Counted from the stretch's first letter, positions 34,001 through 44,098 are shown. The stretch: DNA of 64,000 bases from Stieleria magnilauensis (GCA_007753675.1 CP036432.1:10573381-10637380), one strand, 5' to 3'. Notes: generated from the sequence alone by a model not told the origin. Made by a program: numbers and translations.

Positions 34001-36413
34001 TGACGCGGCGAATGTTCAAATCATTGTCGACCAGGACAATGCCCACGTCGCTTTCCAACATGACCGTTTCCAGGTCACGTGTGGTTTCGGTCAGTAGCTG
34101 CAAGCGTCGACTGCTTTCGGCGTTGGTGGTATGCAGTTCTTCGTTGACGCTGTGCAGTTCTTCGTTGGTGCTTTGCAATTCCTCGTTGCTGCTGGTCAAC
34201 TCCTCATTGCTGGACTGCAGTTCTTCATTGGTCGTTTCGACTTCTTCAATCGTCGCTTGCAGGTTCTCTCGAGTGAATTCCAGTTCCATTTCCAGCATGC
34301 GAATGCGCTCGGCGTTGAGCGCCAAGGCGTCTGCATCGGCGGACGTTGAATCCGCCGGGGGTGCCGAATCCGTCGTGGTCGACAACGGGTCTGGTTGCGC
34401 GGGAACGGGAGCGGCAAGCGGTCGGTGAGCCGGTTCGCCAGCCGAAACAAGCCCAGTGGAAGGCTGTGCGTTGATGCTGCCGAAGTTGATCAGATAGTGT
34501 GTTTCGGATTGGGTGGGATGGTGAAACGCACTGATCCGGATGTCGATGGGATCGCTGTGGACCATCGCTCGCTCGGAGATCACCGACAATTGATCGACCT
34601 TCATGCGTTCGATTGCCAGAGCGACGGGAAGCCGCAGCGACTCGATCAGGATGTCGTCGACGGTGCCGGTCAAGCGTCCCGGTCGCGGGGTAGTCCATCG
34701 CGACAAGTCACCAAAAATCTGCAGCGGTCGCAGATCGTCGTCGACCAGGATCCCCGGCGGCGCGTATTGTTCCAAGATGCGATCGTAAGACGCCACCAAC
34801 GCGGACGAGGGCGCGCGGGATGAATGTGGGCGACGCGACAGGTTGGCGCTGTGCAGCGGGCGTTTCCGCAATTTCAGGTCGAGCGGTAAGCGTGAGTCAC
34901 GGTCCTTTTGAAAGATCCGCCAATGTTTGTCGAGGATCGAAAAGTCTTCGACCAAGTCACCGGGGGTTTCGCTCGGTCCTAGCCACATCACCCCACGCGC
35001 CTTGAGCGCGTGGGCGAACATGTTCAGCACGCGTCGTTGGGCGTCATCGACCAAGTAGATCAACAGGTTGCGACAGGTGACCAGATCCATGCCGGTGAAG
35101 GGTGCATCTTGCAACACATCGTGCCGCGCGAACACGATCGAGTTGCGAACGTTTTTGCAGATCTCAAACCCGTCGGCGACGCGCACCAAATACTTTTCGC
35201 GGAACTCCGGCGGGATCTCCGTCAGCGATTCGGTGGGAAAATGTCCTCGCTGGGCAAACCGAATCGCATCGGGGTGCAGGTCGGTGGCAAAGATCTTGAT
35301 CCCCAGCGGGATGCCTGACTTTTCGCATTCGTGATGAATCAACATCGCGACGCTATAGGCCTCTTGACCGGTCGCACAGCCGGCGACCCAGGCTCGGAAT
35401 TCGTCGCCGCTGGATTTCGCCGCGACGGCCGGCCGGATGCAACGATGGGCCAACCGCTGATAACCGTCGGGGTCGCGAAAGAACCGGGTGACCCCGATCA
35501 TCAAGTCATCGGCCAATCGCGATAGCTCGGCCGGGTCGCTGTCGAGCCGTTGGATATAACGGTCCAGTTGATCGATTTTGGACAGCAGCATCCGCCGCGA
35601 CAGCCGCCGCGTGAAGGTGCCGATCTTGTATTGTTCAAAATCGACGCCGCAGGCTTGTTCCAACCGCTGGTAGACGGATTCCAGGTCATTGCGTTCGATG
35701 TAGGGCGAACAATGCGAGATGACATCTTCGATCGAAACGCCAGCCAGAAACGACACGAGGGCTTCGGCGAGTTCCACCACCGGGGCGACCACGTGGACCG
35801 CTTCGGTCTTCATCGCGTTGAGCGGCATGCTGTTGAATTGAGCGCTGTCTTCGTCTTGTGACAGCACCAACCCGCCGGCGCGATTGACGCCCACGATTCC
35901 CTCGCTACCGTCGCTGCCGGTGCCCGAAAGAACCACCACCGCAATTTTTCGATCGTTCTGTTCGGCCAGGGAGCGAAAGAATTTGTCGATCGGCAGATTC
36001 AACTCACCGTCGCCTTCTCGGTCGCGAAGTTGCAGTTGTCCGTCTTGCAGGACGACGTGTTTGGCCGGGGGCAGCAGGTACACGGTATTCGGTTCGGGTT
36101 CGACCGCGTCGGACAATTGCACCGTGGCCATCTTGGTGCGGCGGCCCAGCAATTCGCTCATGTGGCTCTGGTAGTCCGGCGACAAATGCTGGACGACCAC
36201 GAAGGCGGCGCCGGTGTCGACCGGCAATTGCTCGAAAAAGGTTTCCAGCGCGGTCAACCCTCCCGCCGATGCCCCCAGACCCACGATCGGGACCGCGCAT
36301 TGGGTGAGATTGCTTTGGAGTTCCAAATCTTGAGGCGCTTCGCTGGAATCCATCGGGGGGCTTGCTTGAGGTGGCGACCGGTCGTCGGGCTTGCCATCGA
36401 AACCGACGGGCAT
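31092..36413 (-). CDS. CheB-CheR-PAS hybrid sensor histidine kinase with receiver domain
   Basis: About 1,773 aa from ATG 36413. Domain order: CheB methylesterase (about residues 35-220, GLGASAGGL ... VLSGTGSDGSEG); CheR methyltransferase (about 240-500, ending in a SAM site GCATGQEAYSVAM); a coiled coil with repeated NEEL units (about 700-790); about five PAS domains (about 800-1370, with FGYxxDEL-type and NCRFLQGP flavin-like motifs); HisKA with phospho-acceptor His (FLTNMSHEIRSPMSAI); HATPase (NLIGNALKF, DTGIGI, GTGLGL); and a C-terminal receiver with Asp in CVLMDMQMPELDG. It should sense cytoplasmic signals and link methylation-type and phosphorelay signalling. NCRFLQGP is the LOV/FMN-binding signature, so light sensing is possible. 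Confidence 0.93.
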   Translation of the reverse strand: MPVGFDGKPDDRSPPQASPPMDSSEAPQDLELQSNLTQCAVPIVGLGASAGGLTALETFFEQLPVDTGAAFVVVQHLSPDYQSHMSELLGRRTKMATVQLSDAVEPEPNTVYLLPPAKHVVLQDGQLQLRDREGDGELNLPIDKFFRSLAEQNDRKIAVVVLSGTGSDGSEGIVGVNRAGGLVLSQDEDSAQFNSMPLNAMKTEAVHVVAPVVELAEALVSFLAGVSIEDVISHCSPYIERNDLESVYQRLEQACGVDFEQYKIGTFTRRLSRRMLLSKIDQLDRYIQRLDSDPAELSRLADDLMIGVTRFFRDPDGYQRLAHRCIRPAVAAKSSGDEFRAWVAGCATGQEAYSVAMLIHHECEKSGIPLGIKIFATDLHPDAIRFAQRGHFPTESLTEIPPEFREKYLVRVADGFEICKNVRNSIVFARHDVLQDAPFTGMDLVTCRNLLIYLVDDAQRRVLNMFAHALKARGVMWLGPSETPGDLVEDFSILDKHWRIFQKDRDSRLPLDLKLRKRPLHSANLSRRPHSSRAPSSALVASYDRILEQYAPPGILVDDDLRPLQIFGDLSRWTTPRPGRLTGTVDDILIESLRLPVALAIERMKVDQLSVISERAMVHSDPIDIRISAFHHPTQSETHYLINFGSINAQPSTGLVSAGEPAHRPLAAPVPAQPDPLSTTTDSAPPADSTSADADALALNAERIRMLEMELEFTRENLQATIEEVETTNEELQSSNEELTSSNEELQSTNEELHSVNEELHTTNAESSRRLQLLTETTRDLETVMLESDVGIVLVDNDLNIRRVTPAAADILLIRRKDAEGERLADYAHALEDVDLIELVQQVSREHKTIELETIDRRDDPILLRVSPYRERSGVVMTMTNLRTVKETADKLRKLTSIVQDSTDAIIGVELNSRVTSWNRGATRLFGYELDVSRNVELCDALPTEICDVCETLIRELVRHGDVAAKEISTKIQDKQVFLQIRVTPVLDEYERVSSAAITLYDVTAMQKAKAQLRLRTRAIDAASNGILIVDAQKDDMPIAYANQGFGQLTGFDPQDVVGRNCRFLQGPKTDPADIQKIRDAIAKQESCRVTLLNYRRDNTQFYNELVITPIFDADGQLTHYVGVQSDVTDMVEASQSLKQSELEYRSTFENAAIGIAHVGLEGQWLRANEKLSQIFGYGRDELKTMTFQDLTHPEDLDKDLLLFMQMKRGEIPGYSIEKRYIRKDGQTIWAQLTTSIRRDVDDAVECCISLIEDITDRKLTEQKLAASRAIITEVIEKSQDPFISFDEQGMIQVANQAALDFAGQPSGLLDRSFTTLFGDQVDPPLLAAIERVRQSQRAETTEYYSRRLNRWYDARVFPVESGAAVYMTDVTGRKETESYLEAARIAAEEASQAKSQFLTNMSHEIRSPMSAILGFADLSLRDIREGNDVDPDNLETVIRNGRFLLRIINDILDLSKVEAGKLEVRRSRFKLVPMLADINELMRHRSASSGVPLTIEFDGALPSRLRSDRSRVEQILVNLIGNALKFTPEGSVRVVVSMDAQEPNVIEFRVIDTGIGISESNLERLFQTFSQVHDRKIVGVEGTGLGLVISKRLANLLGGDITATSVEGEGSEFVLRLPVEESTEMIEPTAEDLKPRRTNINNLPRINARVLVADDARDVRLVTTRLLTRAGADVVEVVNGAEAVKAVRQAEAENKPFACVLMDMQMPELDGREATQQIRDQGYTVPVIALTAGATSDEINDALAAGCSEFMAKPVDAAGLISRVASLTNAMS

Positions 36414-36609
36414 TGATTCGCTGATAGCATTTCCGATCGGTCGGACGCGAACACGACATCGCCGGCACAAATCGGCGTGCCTGTCCTCGGAAAAGAGCTT
36501 CTGGGTGAAAAGCTTTTCAAGTTTATGGAGGCTGACAACCCCTGTCAATTTGCGCCACCCCGTCCCTATGCGAGGCTCCCGTCCACCCGCCGGCCGGTGG
36601 GATTGGATC

Positions 36610-38508
36610 TCAGCCTTCGCCTTCGGATGGTTCAAAATCGATCATCGATTTGGGCGGCAGCGCGACGCGAAGGGCATTGAGCACGGCGGCGACATCGATG
36701 ATTTCCTGGCAAATCGCGCCGGCGACCGGTGACAGGTATCCGGCGGCGGCCAACATCATCCCCACGATGCTCAGCGCCATGCCCCCGATCGCGCTCTGCA
36801 GTGCGATTCGTCGCATCCGCCGGCTGATGTGCAGGAACTCGTCGATCTTTTGCAGCGAGCTGTCCAGCACCACGACGTCGGCCGCTTCGGTCGTGACGTC
36901 GCTGTTTTGGCCGAAGGCGATGCCCACCGTTGCCGCCATCAAGGCGGGCGCATCGTTGATCCCGTCGCCGACAAAGATGGAATTCGCCTTGGCCGTCTCG
37001 GCGTTGACGATCTCCAGTTTCTGTTCCGGACTTTGGCTGAAATACACGTCTTCAATGCCGACTTGTTCGGCCAGATACCGGACCTCCGATTCGCGGTCCC
37101 CGGACACCATCATCGTCCGCCGGATGGAATGCCGGGGTCCCAAATGTTGGATGAACGACGCGCCGTCGCGTCGCGGGGTGTCACGGAATTGATAGGTCGC
37201 GGCATACTCATCCTCGACCAGAATCACGCATTCCAATCCGCCCGCCTGCGGTGGCAACTGGGTCCGCAACTCAGGCTGCTGGGCCAGTAGCTTTTTGCGG
37301 CTGGTGACTTCGATATTTCGCCCGCCCACGATGCCGCGCAGCCCCTTGCCGGGCGGCTCGCTGATTTCCGACACACTTTGCGGGGCGAGGTTGGCCTCGC
37401 CGGCGGCGGCAACAATGGCCTGGGCCAGTGGATGCTTTGAAAATCGTTCCAAGCTGCCGACGAGACTCAAGATTTCTTGATCGCGACTTTCATCGGCACA
37501 AATCCGCTGGACTAGCTTCGGTTCGCCGTAGGTCAGCGTCCCGGTCTTGTCAAAGATCAGCGTTCGGCAGGTGTCGGCCATCTCCAGTGACGATGGGTCG
37601 CGCACGATGATCGCGCGGCGTGCGGCCAGCGAGATCGAACCGATGATCGCGACCGGAATGCCGATCAACAGCGGGCACGGTGTGGCGACCACCATCACCG
37701 CCAAGAATCGCACCGGGTTGCCGGTTCCGACCCAGGCCGCCACTCCGATGGCGACGGCCAACGGGGTGTACCAGGCTCCCAACTTGTCGGCCAATCGGCG
37801 CATCTTGGGCTTTTGCGTTTCAGATGCCTCCATCACCTCCATGATCTTGGCGTAGCGTGAATCGACCGCCAATTTTTCGGCCCGGATGATCAGCGCCGAT
37901 TCGCCGTTGATCGCCCCGGACAGCACCGCCGAACCCGGCGTCTTGGACATCATGTAGGGTTCACCAGTCAGGTACGACTCGTCCATCACCCCGTGCCCTT
38001 CGATCACCTTCCCGTCGACCGGACAGATCTCGTGTGGAAAGACGGCGACGATATCATCGATCGCCAACTCGTCCAACGCGATGTCTTCGACGACCGCGCC
38101 CTTTTTTCGGTGTGCCACCGAAGGCATGCGTTGACTGAGAGCCCGCAGGACCGACGAGGCACTCCGCACCGCATAGGCCTCCAACGCCTCGCCGCCGGAA
38201 AGCATCAACACGACCAGCGATCCCGCCAAGTATTCCTCCAGCAGCACCGAGGTCACGATCGATATCCCGGCCAACAGGTCCGATCCGAACTCCCGCCGCA
38301 ACATCTTCAACAACAAATCCCAAACCAGCGGGATACCTCCGAACACCAGCACCGCCACCAGCGGCAGGCTCGTCACGGTTTGTGAACTGGTCGTGCCGAA
38401 ACGCAGGACCAAATGCAGCGTGATCATCGCGATCGCAAACACCGCGATCAAGGTTTCCAACGACCTCCAGGTCGGCGCGGCCTGCTTGGCTTCGGTCGTC
38501 GATGACAC
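36610..38508 (-). CDS. P1B-type heavy-metal-transporting ATPase
   Basis: 632 aa. Landmarks: membrane helices in the first 110 residues, actuator TGEPYM, the metal-site helix [13 protein letters not shown], phosphorylation motif DKTGTLT, HP motif in SKHPLAQAI, and hinge [10 protein letters not shown]. There is no N-terminal heavy-metal-associated Cys domain. The CPL form of the metal site (instead of CPC) resembles the divergent Zn/Co-type P1B ATPases; the metal is not certain. It pumps metal ions out of the cytoplasm at the cost of ATP. It lies just upstream of the histidine kinase on the same strand, but a shared function is not evident. Confidence 0.9.
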   Translation of the reverse strand: MSSTTEAKQAAPTWRSLETLIAVFAIAMITLHLVLRFGTTSSQTVTSLPLVAVLVFGGIPLVWDLLLKMLRREFGSDLLAGISIVTSVLLEEYLAGSLVVLMLSGGEALEAYAVRSASSVLRALSQRMPSVAHRKKGAVVEDIALDELAIDDIVAVFPHEICPVDGKVIEGHGVMDESYLTGEPYMMSKTPGSAVLSGAINGESALIIRAEKLAVDSRYAKIMEVMEASETQKPKMRRLADKLGAWYTPLAVAIGVAAWVGTGNPVRFLAVMVVATPCPLLIGIPVAIIGSISLAARRAIIVRDPSSLEMADTCRTLIFDKTGTLTYGEPKLVQRICADESRDQEILSLVGSLERFSKHPLAQAIVAAAGEANLAPQSVSEISEPPGKGLRGIVGGRNIEVTSRKKLLAQQPELRTQLPPQAGGLECVILVEDEYAATYQFRDTPRRDGASFIQHLGPRHSIRRTMMVSGDRESEVRYLAEQVGIEDVYFSQSPEQKLEIVNAETAKANSIFVGDGINDAPALMAATVGIAFGQNSDVTTEAADVVVLDSSLQKIDEFLHISRRMRRIALQSAIGGMALSIVGMMLAAAGYLSPVAGAICQEIIDVAAVLNALRVALPPKSMIDFEPSEGEG

Positions 38509-38712
38509 GGATCTTCCTTTGGAGCGACGTCAAAGTTCGGAGCAAGGAAAAAGAGCAACTGGCATACCAAGCCGACCGAATATTGTTCGAACATGCAAAA
38601 CAGTTACCGTGTCTAGCGACGAGCACCGTCCGATCGCGGAAAGGGGCGCGGGTTAAGCCACATGCCACCTACAGCTTGTGCCTGCGACGGTCCGGCACAG
38701 GGTCAAATCCGC

Positions 38713-39816
38713 TCACCTCAACCAACCCTTTCGCCAAAAGACTGCGGTCAAGGTGGTTGCGGTCCCCGCCATCAAGGCCAAGGCAAAGAAGTAGCCGAAC
38801 GTCCAATTCAGTTCGGGCATGTTCCAAGTCGATGCCGACGGATTGAAGTTCATCCCGTACAGGCCGGCGATGAAACTCAGCGGCATGAACAACGTGGCGA
38901 TGATCGTCAAAAACTTCATCACCTGGTTCATCCGATTGCCGACCACCGTTAAATAGAAATCCCGCAAATCGGAACAGAGTTCGCGATCGGTCTCGATCAC
39001 ATCCATGATCTGAATGATGTGATCGTAGCAATCGCGCAAATACAAATCGGTTTCATCGGAGATCAGATCCCCGGAATCTCGAATCAGTGCGTTGATTGCG
39101 TCACGCAGCGGCCAGATTGTTCGCCGCAGTGAAAGCAACTCGCTGCGCAATTGGTGCACCTCGCTGATCAGGTTTCGATCGGCACCCACCGAGATCTGAC
39201 TATCCAACACGTCAAGGTTTTCGCCGTGTTTTTCCAGGGCGGGAAAATAGTCATCGATCACCGAATCCAGCAGCGCGTAGAGCAGGTAGTCGGCACCGTA
39301 GGTTCGGATCTTGCCTTTGCCTGAGAGAATCCGCTGACGGACCGCGTCGAGACAAACGGCCTCGCGTTCGCGAAACGAAACGACAAAGTTGCGTCCTAGA
39401 AACATCGCGATTTGCGCGGACCCGTGTGAATCGTCATGTGGAAGCGCGCGGGCGATCATGAACAGATGATTGCCGTACAGTTCAACCTTTGGCCGCTGGT
39501 GAACGTTGACCACGTCTTCCAGTGCGAGGTGATGCAGTCCGAACAGATCACCCACCCGCATCACCACGTCCGCATCTCCCAAACCATCCACATCGACCCA
39601 CGTCACGACGGAATCGTTGACCAGCCCGGCAATGCGTTTCAGATCATCGATCTCATGTTCCGTCACATCCGTTGGACCATAGGTAACCAGCCGAATGATC
39701 GGTGGGGGCGCATCGGGATTCGGCACCACCGCCCCGGGCGGCGTTCCGGGCCGCGTCTGACGTCGAAACCGCCTTTTGGATCGTTTCGGAACAGAAGAAG
39801 AGGGACGGTGCGCCAT
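38713..39816 (-). CDS. corA: CorA-family divalent-cation (Mg2+) transporter
   Basis: 367 aa from ATG 39816 (a TTG lies five codons upstream). The two C-terminal membrane helices are joined by the family signature YGMNFNP (near residue 318), after a long soluble N-terminal domain with the helical EHREL-type bundle. The final segment FGYFFALALMAGTATTLTAVFWRKGWL forms the second helix. As in CorA, it should form a pentamer for Mg2+ (or Co2+) uptake. The N-terminal 35 residues are basic and disordered. Confidence 0.92.
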   Translation of the reverse strand: MAHRPSSSVPKRSKRRFRRQTRPGTPPGAVVPNPDAPPPIIRLVTYGPTDVTEHEIDDLKRIAGLVNDSVVTWVDVDGLGDADVVMRVGDLFGLHHLALEDVVNVHQRPKVELYGNHLFMIARALPHDDSHGSAQIAMFLGRNFVVSFREREAVCLDAVRQRILSGKGKIRTYGADYLLYALLDSVIDDYFPALEKHGENLDVLDSQISVGADRNLISEVHQLRSELLSLRRTIWPLRDAINALIRDSGDLISDETDLYLRDCYDHIIQIMDVIETDRELCSDLRDFYLTVVGNRMNQVMKFLTIIATLFMPLSFIAGLYGMNFNPSASTWNMPELNWTFGYFFALALMAGTATTLTAVFWRKGWLR

Positions 39817-39840
39817 GGTCGGAATCTGCAATCAATGGTG

Positions 39841-42054
39841 TCAGGCGCCGAGGCGTTTTTGGAATCGCAACACGCTGAGGATCAGAACGACCGCGCCGCA
39901 GATCGTCAATCCGACAACCCAGGGAACCAGATCGATGAAATCGGCACCCCGTAAAACGACGCCCCGAAGAATCTCGATAAAGTAAGTCGCTGGAATCCCG
40001 AACGTGATCAAGTAGATCGGCAGCGGCATTTCGCTGCGCGGAAAAACGAAGCCCGATAGCAACACCGACGGCAACATGATCACAAACGCAAACTGCACCG
40101 CTTCCAATTGTGTCTTGGCAAGGGTGGACACCAGCAAGCCCAACCCCAGCGAGCAGACCATGAACAACATCGACAACGCCAACAGCAAGGAGACACTGCC
40201 GCGGATGTCGACGCCGAAGACATAGATCATCACGGCCAACACCGTCAGCAGCGCCACAAAACCGACCAGGGCGTATGGCAGCAGCTTGCCCAGCAAGAGT
40301 CCCGTCCGACCGACCGGCGTGACGAACAACTGTTCCAACGTCCCCAGTTCCCGCTCGCGTACCACGGCGAACGACGTCAGAAACAGCGTGACCAATTGCA
40401 GGATGATGCCGACCAATCCGGGAACGAAAAAATGCGAGCTTTCCAGGTCGGGGTTGTACAACATGCGTGTCCGCACATCGATCGGCAGCACTCCTTGCCC
40501 CGAGGCGTCTCGGGCCGGAGCGATTTGCAAGGCCTCGCCTTTGGCCTTCGCCATCTGAATCGACAGATTCAACCCCAACAGCTGCGCCGTACTCTGGGCG
40601 GTGGTCGCGACCTGTGAATCACTGCCGTCGATCAGAATTTGCAGACTCGCTTGTTCGCCCCGCAGCAACTGATCCACATAGCCCGGCGGAATTCGCACAC
40701 CCACTTTCGCCCGCCCCGATGACATCGCCCGCTGAAACGCGTCTTCGTTCTGCACGTGTTCGATCAAACGAAAGCGACGGGTGTTGACCAACGCATCGAC
40801 CAATTCGCGCGACTGCTGACGGCCGTCCATGTTGAAGACCACCGTGGGAATGTTTTCGATCTGAGTGTCGATCGCGTATCCGAAGATGATGGTCTGCATC
40901 ACCGGGACGACCAACATGAAAAAGAGCGTGGTCGGCTGCCGGCGAATGTGCACGAATTCCTTGATCAACACCGCCCACAAACCGGCCATCGTCCCACGCT
41001 TGTCCGACCGGGGTCGGTGACGGACGGGTTCAGCGGAAGGTTCTTCCACCGACGGTGCCGACTCGATCGACGACACCTGTCCCTGATCCGACAGGTCGCC
41101 GTCTGAACGGATGCGACCAAGCTTTTCCGCATTGCGGGTCAGCGTCACAAAGACGTCTTCCAGACTGGGCGGAACCTCGCGAGTCGCCGCCGATGCGTCC
41201 ATGCCCAATTGCCGCAAGACGTCTTCGGGGACGCGTGATTGATCTAAGAGCAGGTGGATCGTTTCGCCGAACAAGGTCGCGTCGCGGACCTCCGGCAACT
41301 GACGCAACGCCGCGAGGTGCTGGGCCGGAGCGGGCACCCGGATCTCGTAGCGACGCGAATCAGCCGGATTCACTTCCGGAAGCTGTTTGAGTTGCTCGGG
41401 TTTGCCGAGCACCAACAGCTCGGATTGATAGATGTAACCCACTTCGCTGCAGCGTTCGGCTTCATCCATGTAGTGCGTCGTGACAAACAACGTGACGCCT
41501 CGGCCGGACAGTTCGAACAACAAGTCCCACAGGTGCCGCCTGGCGACGGGATCGATGCCGGCGGTCGGTTCGTCCAGGAACAACACGTCGGGTTCGTGGA
41601 TCAGCGAGCAAGCCAGCGCCAAACGCTGTTTCCAGCCGCCCGAGAGCGTCGCGGCCAACTGCGGCAAACGGTCGGACAACCCCGTCAATAGGAGCACGGC
41701 TTGGCGACGCTCGACCAGTCTTTGGCGATCGAGCCCGTAGATCCGACCATAGAAATCGATGTTCTCCTGGACCGACAAATCGCCATACAGGCTGAATTGT
41801 TGTGACATGTAACCGACCCGCGGTTTGATCTGTTCCGCATCGGTTCGCACATCCATCCCCAGCACACGCGCATCGCCACCGGTCGGCGGCAGAATCCCCA
41901 ACAGCATCCGAATGATGGTCGATTTTCCGCTGCCGTTGGGACCGAGTAAGCCGAAGATCGAACCCTGATGCACCTGGAAACTGACATCGCGCACGGCCAC
42001 CAGCGGCCCAAACGAGCGAGACAGACCGCGGACATCAATGATCGGCCCCGTCAT
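39841..42054 (-). CDS. Fused ABC-2 exporter: ATPase and permease
   Basis: 737 aa. The N-terminal ATPase has Walker A GPNGSGKST, signature LSGGWKQRLALA, Walker B VLFLDEPT and switch His in TTHYMDEAE (about residues 1-230). After a Ser/Pro linker (about 310-355) comes an ABC-2-type membrane domain with a first helix near TTLFFMLVVPVMQTIIFG and five more helices clustered after residue 560. This half-transporter type (as in YhhJ/RbbA-like proteins) exports drugs or lipids with a HlyD-type adaptor. Its start overlaps the adaptor's stop by four bases (ATGA), so they are translationally coupled. Confidence 0.92.
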   Translation of the reverse strand: MTGPIIDVRGLSRSFGPLVAVRDVSFQVHQGSIFGLLGPNGSGKSTIIRMLLGILPPTGGDARVLGMDVRTDAEQIKPRVGYMSQQFSLYGDLSVQENIDFYGRIYGLDRQRLVERRQAVLLLTGLSDRLPQLAATLSGGWKQRLALACSLIHEPDVLFLDEPTAGIDPVARRHLWDLLFELSGRGVTLFVTTHYMDEAERCSEVGYIYQSELLVLGKPEQLKQLPEVNPADSRRYEIRVPAPAQHLAALRQLPEVRDATLFGETIHLLLDQSRVPEDVLRQLGMDASAATREVPPSLEDVFVTLTRNAEKLGRIRSDGDLSDQGQVSSIESAPSVEEPSAEPVRHRPRSDKRGTMAGLWAVLIKEFVHIRRQPTTLFFMLVVPVMQTIIFGYAIDTQIENIPTVVFNMDGRQQSRELVDALVNTRRFRLIEHVQNEDAFQRAMSSGRAKVGVRIPPGYVDQLLRGEQASLQILIDGSDSQVATTAQSTAQLLGLNLSIQMAKAKGEALQIAPARDASGQGVLPIDVRTRMLYNPDLESSHFFVPGLVGIILQLVTLFLTSFAVVRERELGTLEQLFVTPVGRTGLLLGKLLPYALVGFVALLTVLAVMIYVFGVDIRGSVSLLLALSMLFMVCSLGLGLLVSTLAKTQLEAVQFAFVIMLPSVLLSGFVFPRSEMPLPIYLITFGIPATYFIEILRGVVLRGADFIDLVPWVVGLTICGAVVLILSVLRFQKRLGA

Positions 42055-43184
42055 CGATTCGCACCGAGTTCATCCAGCCAAACGTCGACGATCATTCCCG
42101 GCCGCAACAGGTCATCTTGATCGTCGATCCCCACCTTGATGCGAAACACCTGTTTTGATCGTTCCTCGGGGGTCTGCACATTACTGGGCGTGAATTCGGC
42201 TTGCCGAGCGACGAACGTCACCACGCCCTCAAAGGTTCGGTCGGGATGGCTGTCGATGCTCAACCGCAGGCGCTGGCCGACGTTCACGACGCGGGTTTGT
42301 GGAACGTAGCTGCGTACCCAGAGCTCGTTTCGATCCAGCATCGATAGCACCGGCGCTCCCGGTGCGACCATGTCACCGGGCTGCAGATCCAACGCCTCGA
42401 TCCGACCATCGATGGGGCTTTTGACACGCAGTTCTTCTTTCTGTCGCCGGATCGCCTGCAACGCCGCTTCGGCCGCATCACGCGACGCCTTCGCTTGCTC
42501 GATTTCTTCCTGGCGGTAACCGCGCTGCATCAATTGCCACGCCTGACGGGCTTCCTCGACGCTCGCCGCCGCACCACGCAATTCTTCTTCGCGCGTTCCC
42601 GCCAGTAGCAGTTCCAATTCTTGTTGGCGGACGACCAGGTTCGCCGACGCGGCTTCCAACGCTTCTCGAGCGGCGTCCATTTCCTGCTGCGACGTCGCGT
42701 TGGATCCGGCAAGTTTGGAGAGTCGTTCATAACCTTGCGTCGCGAGTCTCTTTTCCGCTTCGGCCAGTGCCTGCCGTCCCCGCGCCGCTTCGATCTCTTG
42801 TGGCCTCGGTCCGGCAACCAGCAGATCCAATCGAGCTTGCAGCTGGTCGAACTTAGCTTTCGCTTGTGCAATTTCCTCGTCTCGGAATCCGGCCAGAGTT
42901 TGTTGGTACTGCGATTGGCGAACAGCGAGCGACAACTCAAGTTCCTTTTCCCGTTCCAACAGATCATAGGGCTCAAATTCCACCAACACGTCTCCGGCAG
43001 CGACTTCCTGGCCCTCTTGGACATGGACCATTGCAATGCGCCCGCCCACGCGCGAGCCGAGTCGAATCTCGTCGGCCTCGATCATTCCCGAAACCCGTGG
43101 CGGATCGGGATTCCACTTGCTGTAGAACACCAGTGCCAGCAGAACGCCGACGGCCGCTGTCAGGGGAATGAACCGAGTGAGCAT
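42051..43184 (-). CDS. HlyD-family membrane-fusion (periplasmic adaptor) protein
   Basis: 377 aa from ATG 43184. A start GTG at 43289 in the same frame overlaps the preceding stop as GTGA, so a longer form is possible. An N-terminal membrane helix (FIPLTAAVGVLLALVFYS) is followed by a biotinyl-lipoyl half (GRIAMVHVQEGQEVAAGDVLVEF) and a long coiled-coil hairpin with repeated (R/T)xxEIxxAxA units (about residues 95-245). A second lipoyl half and a beta-barrel (VKSPIDGRIEALDLQPGDMVAPG) complete the fold. It should bridge the ABC exporter to an outer-membrane channel. Confidence 0.92.
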   Translation of the reverse strand: MLTRFIPLTAAVGVLLALVFYSKWNPDPPRVSGMIEADEIRLGSRVGGRIAMVHVQEGQEVAAGDVLVEFEPYDLLEREKELELSLAVRQSQYQQTLAGFRDEEIAQAKAKFDQLQARLDLLVAGPRPQEIEAARGRQALAEAEKRLATQGYERLSKLAGSNATSQQEMDAAREALEAASANLVVRQQELELLLAGTREEELRGAAASVEEARQAWQLMQRGYRQEEIEQAKASRDAAEAALQAIRRQKEELRVKSPIDGRIEALDLQPGDMVAPGAPVLSMLDRNELWVRSYVPQTRVVNVGQRLRLSIDSHPDRTFEGVVTFVARQAEFTPSNVQTPEERSKQVFRIKVGIDDQDDLLRPGMIVDVWLDELGANR

Positions 43185-43285
43185 GTTGAAAGAATCTACA
43201 GGGGATCGGTGAAAGCCTAGTGCCGCGACGTTAAGCGTGGTTTCCTCGAATTGCGGCCCGTCGGCTCGCGCCAAAAGGCTGATAT

Positions 43286-44098
43286 TCACTTGTCATCAGG
43301 TGATTCTCCACTGGTTTCTGATGGACGTGTGTCCGAATCGGCATCGGATTTGGGCCGCACCAGCCAAATGCCGGTATCGATCAATTTGGCAAGTTCGACG
43401 GCTTCGATCGTCTGCTCCACCTGCCGAAGTGTATCGATCGCCCCGATCGCTTGCTTACTGAGTGATGTGAGGCGAAGGACGCGGGGCGGCTTGAGTCCCT
43501 TGACGAAATAACAAGCTTGCTTTTCGAGCGCGGGAACGATGCGCGTCTTCTTGTCATCGCCCTGCCGCAATTCGATTCTTGGTCCGCACCGGTAGGCTTC
43601 AGCGACATCATCCGGCAAGTCGACGTCCGACGATTCGTCAGCGGTTTCGTCGACGCGGCGCCCTTCCATTGCGACTTCATGTTCCAGCGCGGTGACCAGG
43701 TCGCGAAACGCTTTTTCGGCCGGTCGGATCAGCTGCTGCATCCGCGTTTGTGCATTTTTGACTTCGTTCAACTTGGCCAATGGAACCGCCTGGCGTCCTT
43801 GTCTGGCCGACGAAATCACGGACAGGACCGTTGAATTCCAGCGACCGGTGATCCCGTTGAAACTGGTTTCCAATTGCCGGATGCGTTCCAAGCAGGCATG
43901 AACCCTTCCCAGCTGGAACTCTTTCTGAGCGTCGGAGATCGACGAGGCGAACGAGGCGACTCCGGGTAATCCGCCGATCACCACGCCACCGGGCAAACCG
44001 CGAACGGCGCCCCCGGTCAGGCTCGCCGTCCGTTGGATCGCACCGATCACGTTGGAAAAATGTGCGGCTTCAAGCTGGACCAATCCACGCTTCGACAT
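43286..44098 (-). CDS. Hypothetical protein of the efflux operon (270 aa)
   Basis: ATG at 44098 is chosen over the GTG at 44113. The start is moderately hydrophobic and Gly-rich (GAVRGLPGGVVIGGLPGVA); the remainder is helical and charged, with a possible coiled coil (about residues 85-135) and an acidic C-terminal tail. The family is not recognised. It ends where the adaptor gene begins or just before it, in the same direction, so it is probably part of the same operon. Confidence 0.7.
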   Translation of the reverse strand: MSKRGLVQLEAAHFSNVIGAIQRTASLTGGAVRGLPGGVVIGGLPGVASFASSISDAQKEFQLGRVHACLERIRQLETSFNGITGRWNSTVLSVISSARQGRQAVPLAKLNEVKNAQTRMQQLIRPAEKAFRDLVTALEHEVAMEGRRVDETADESSDVDLPDDVAEAYRCGPRIELRQGDDKKTRIVPALEKQACYFVKGLKPPRVLRLTSLSKQAIGAIDTLRQVEQTIEAVELAKLIDTGIWLVRPKSDADSDTRPSETSGESPDDK

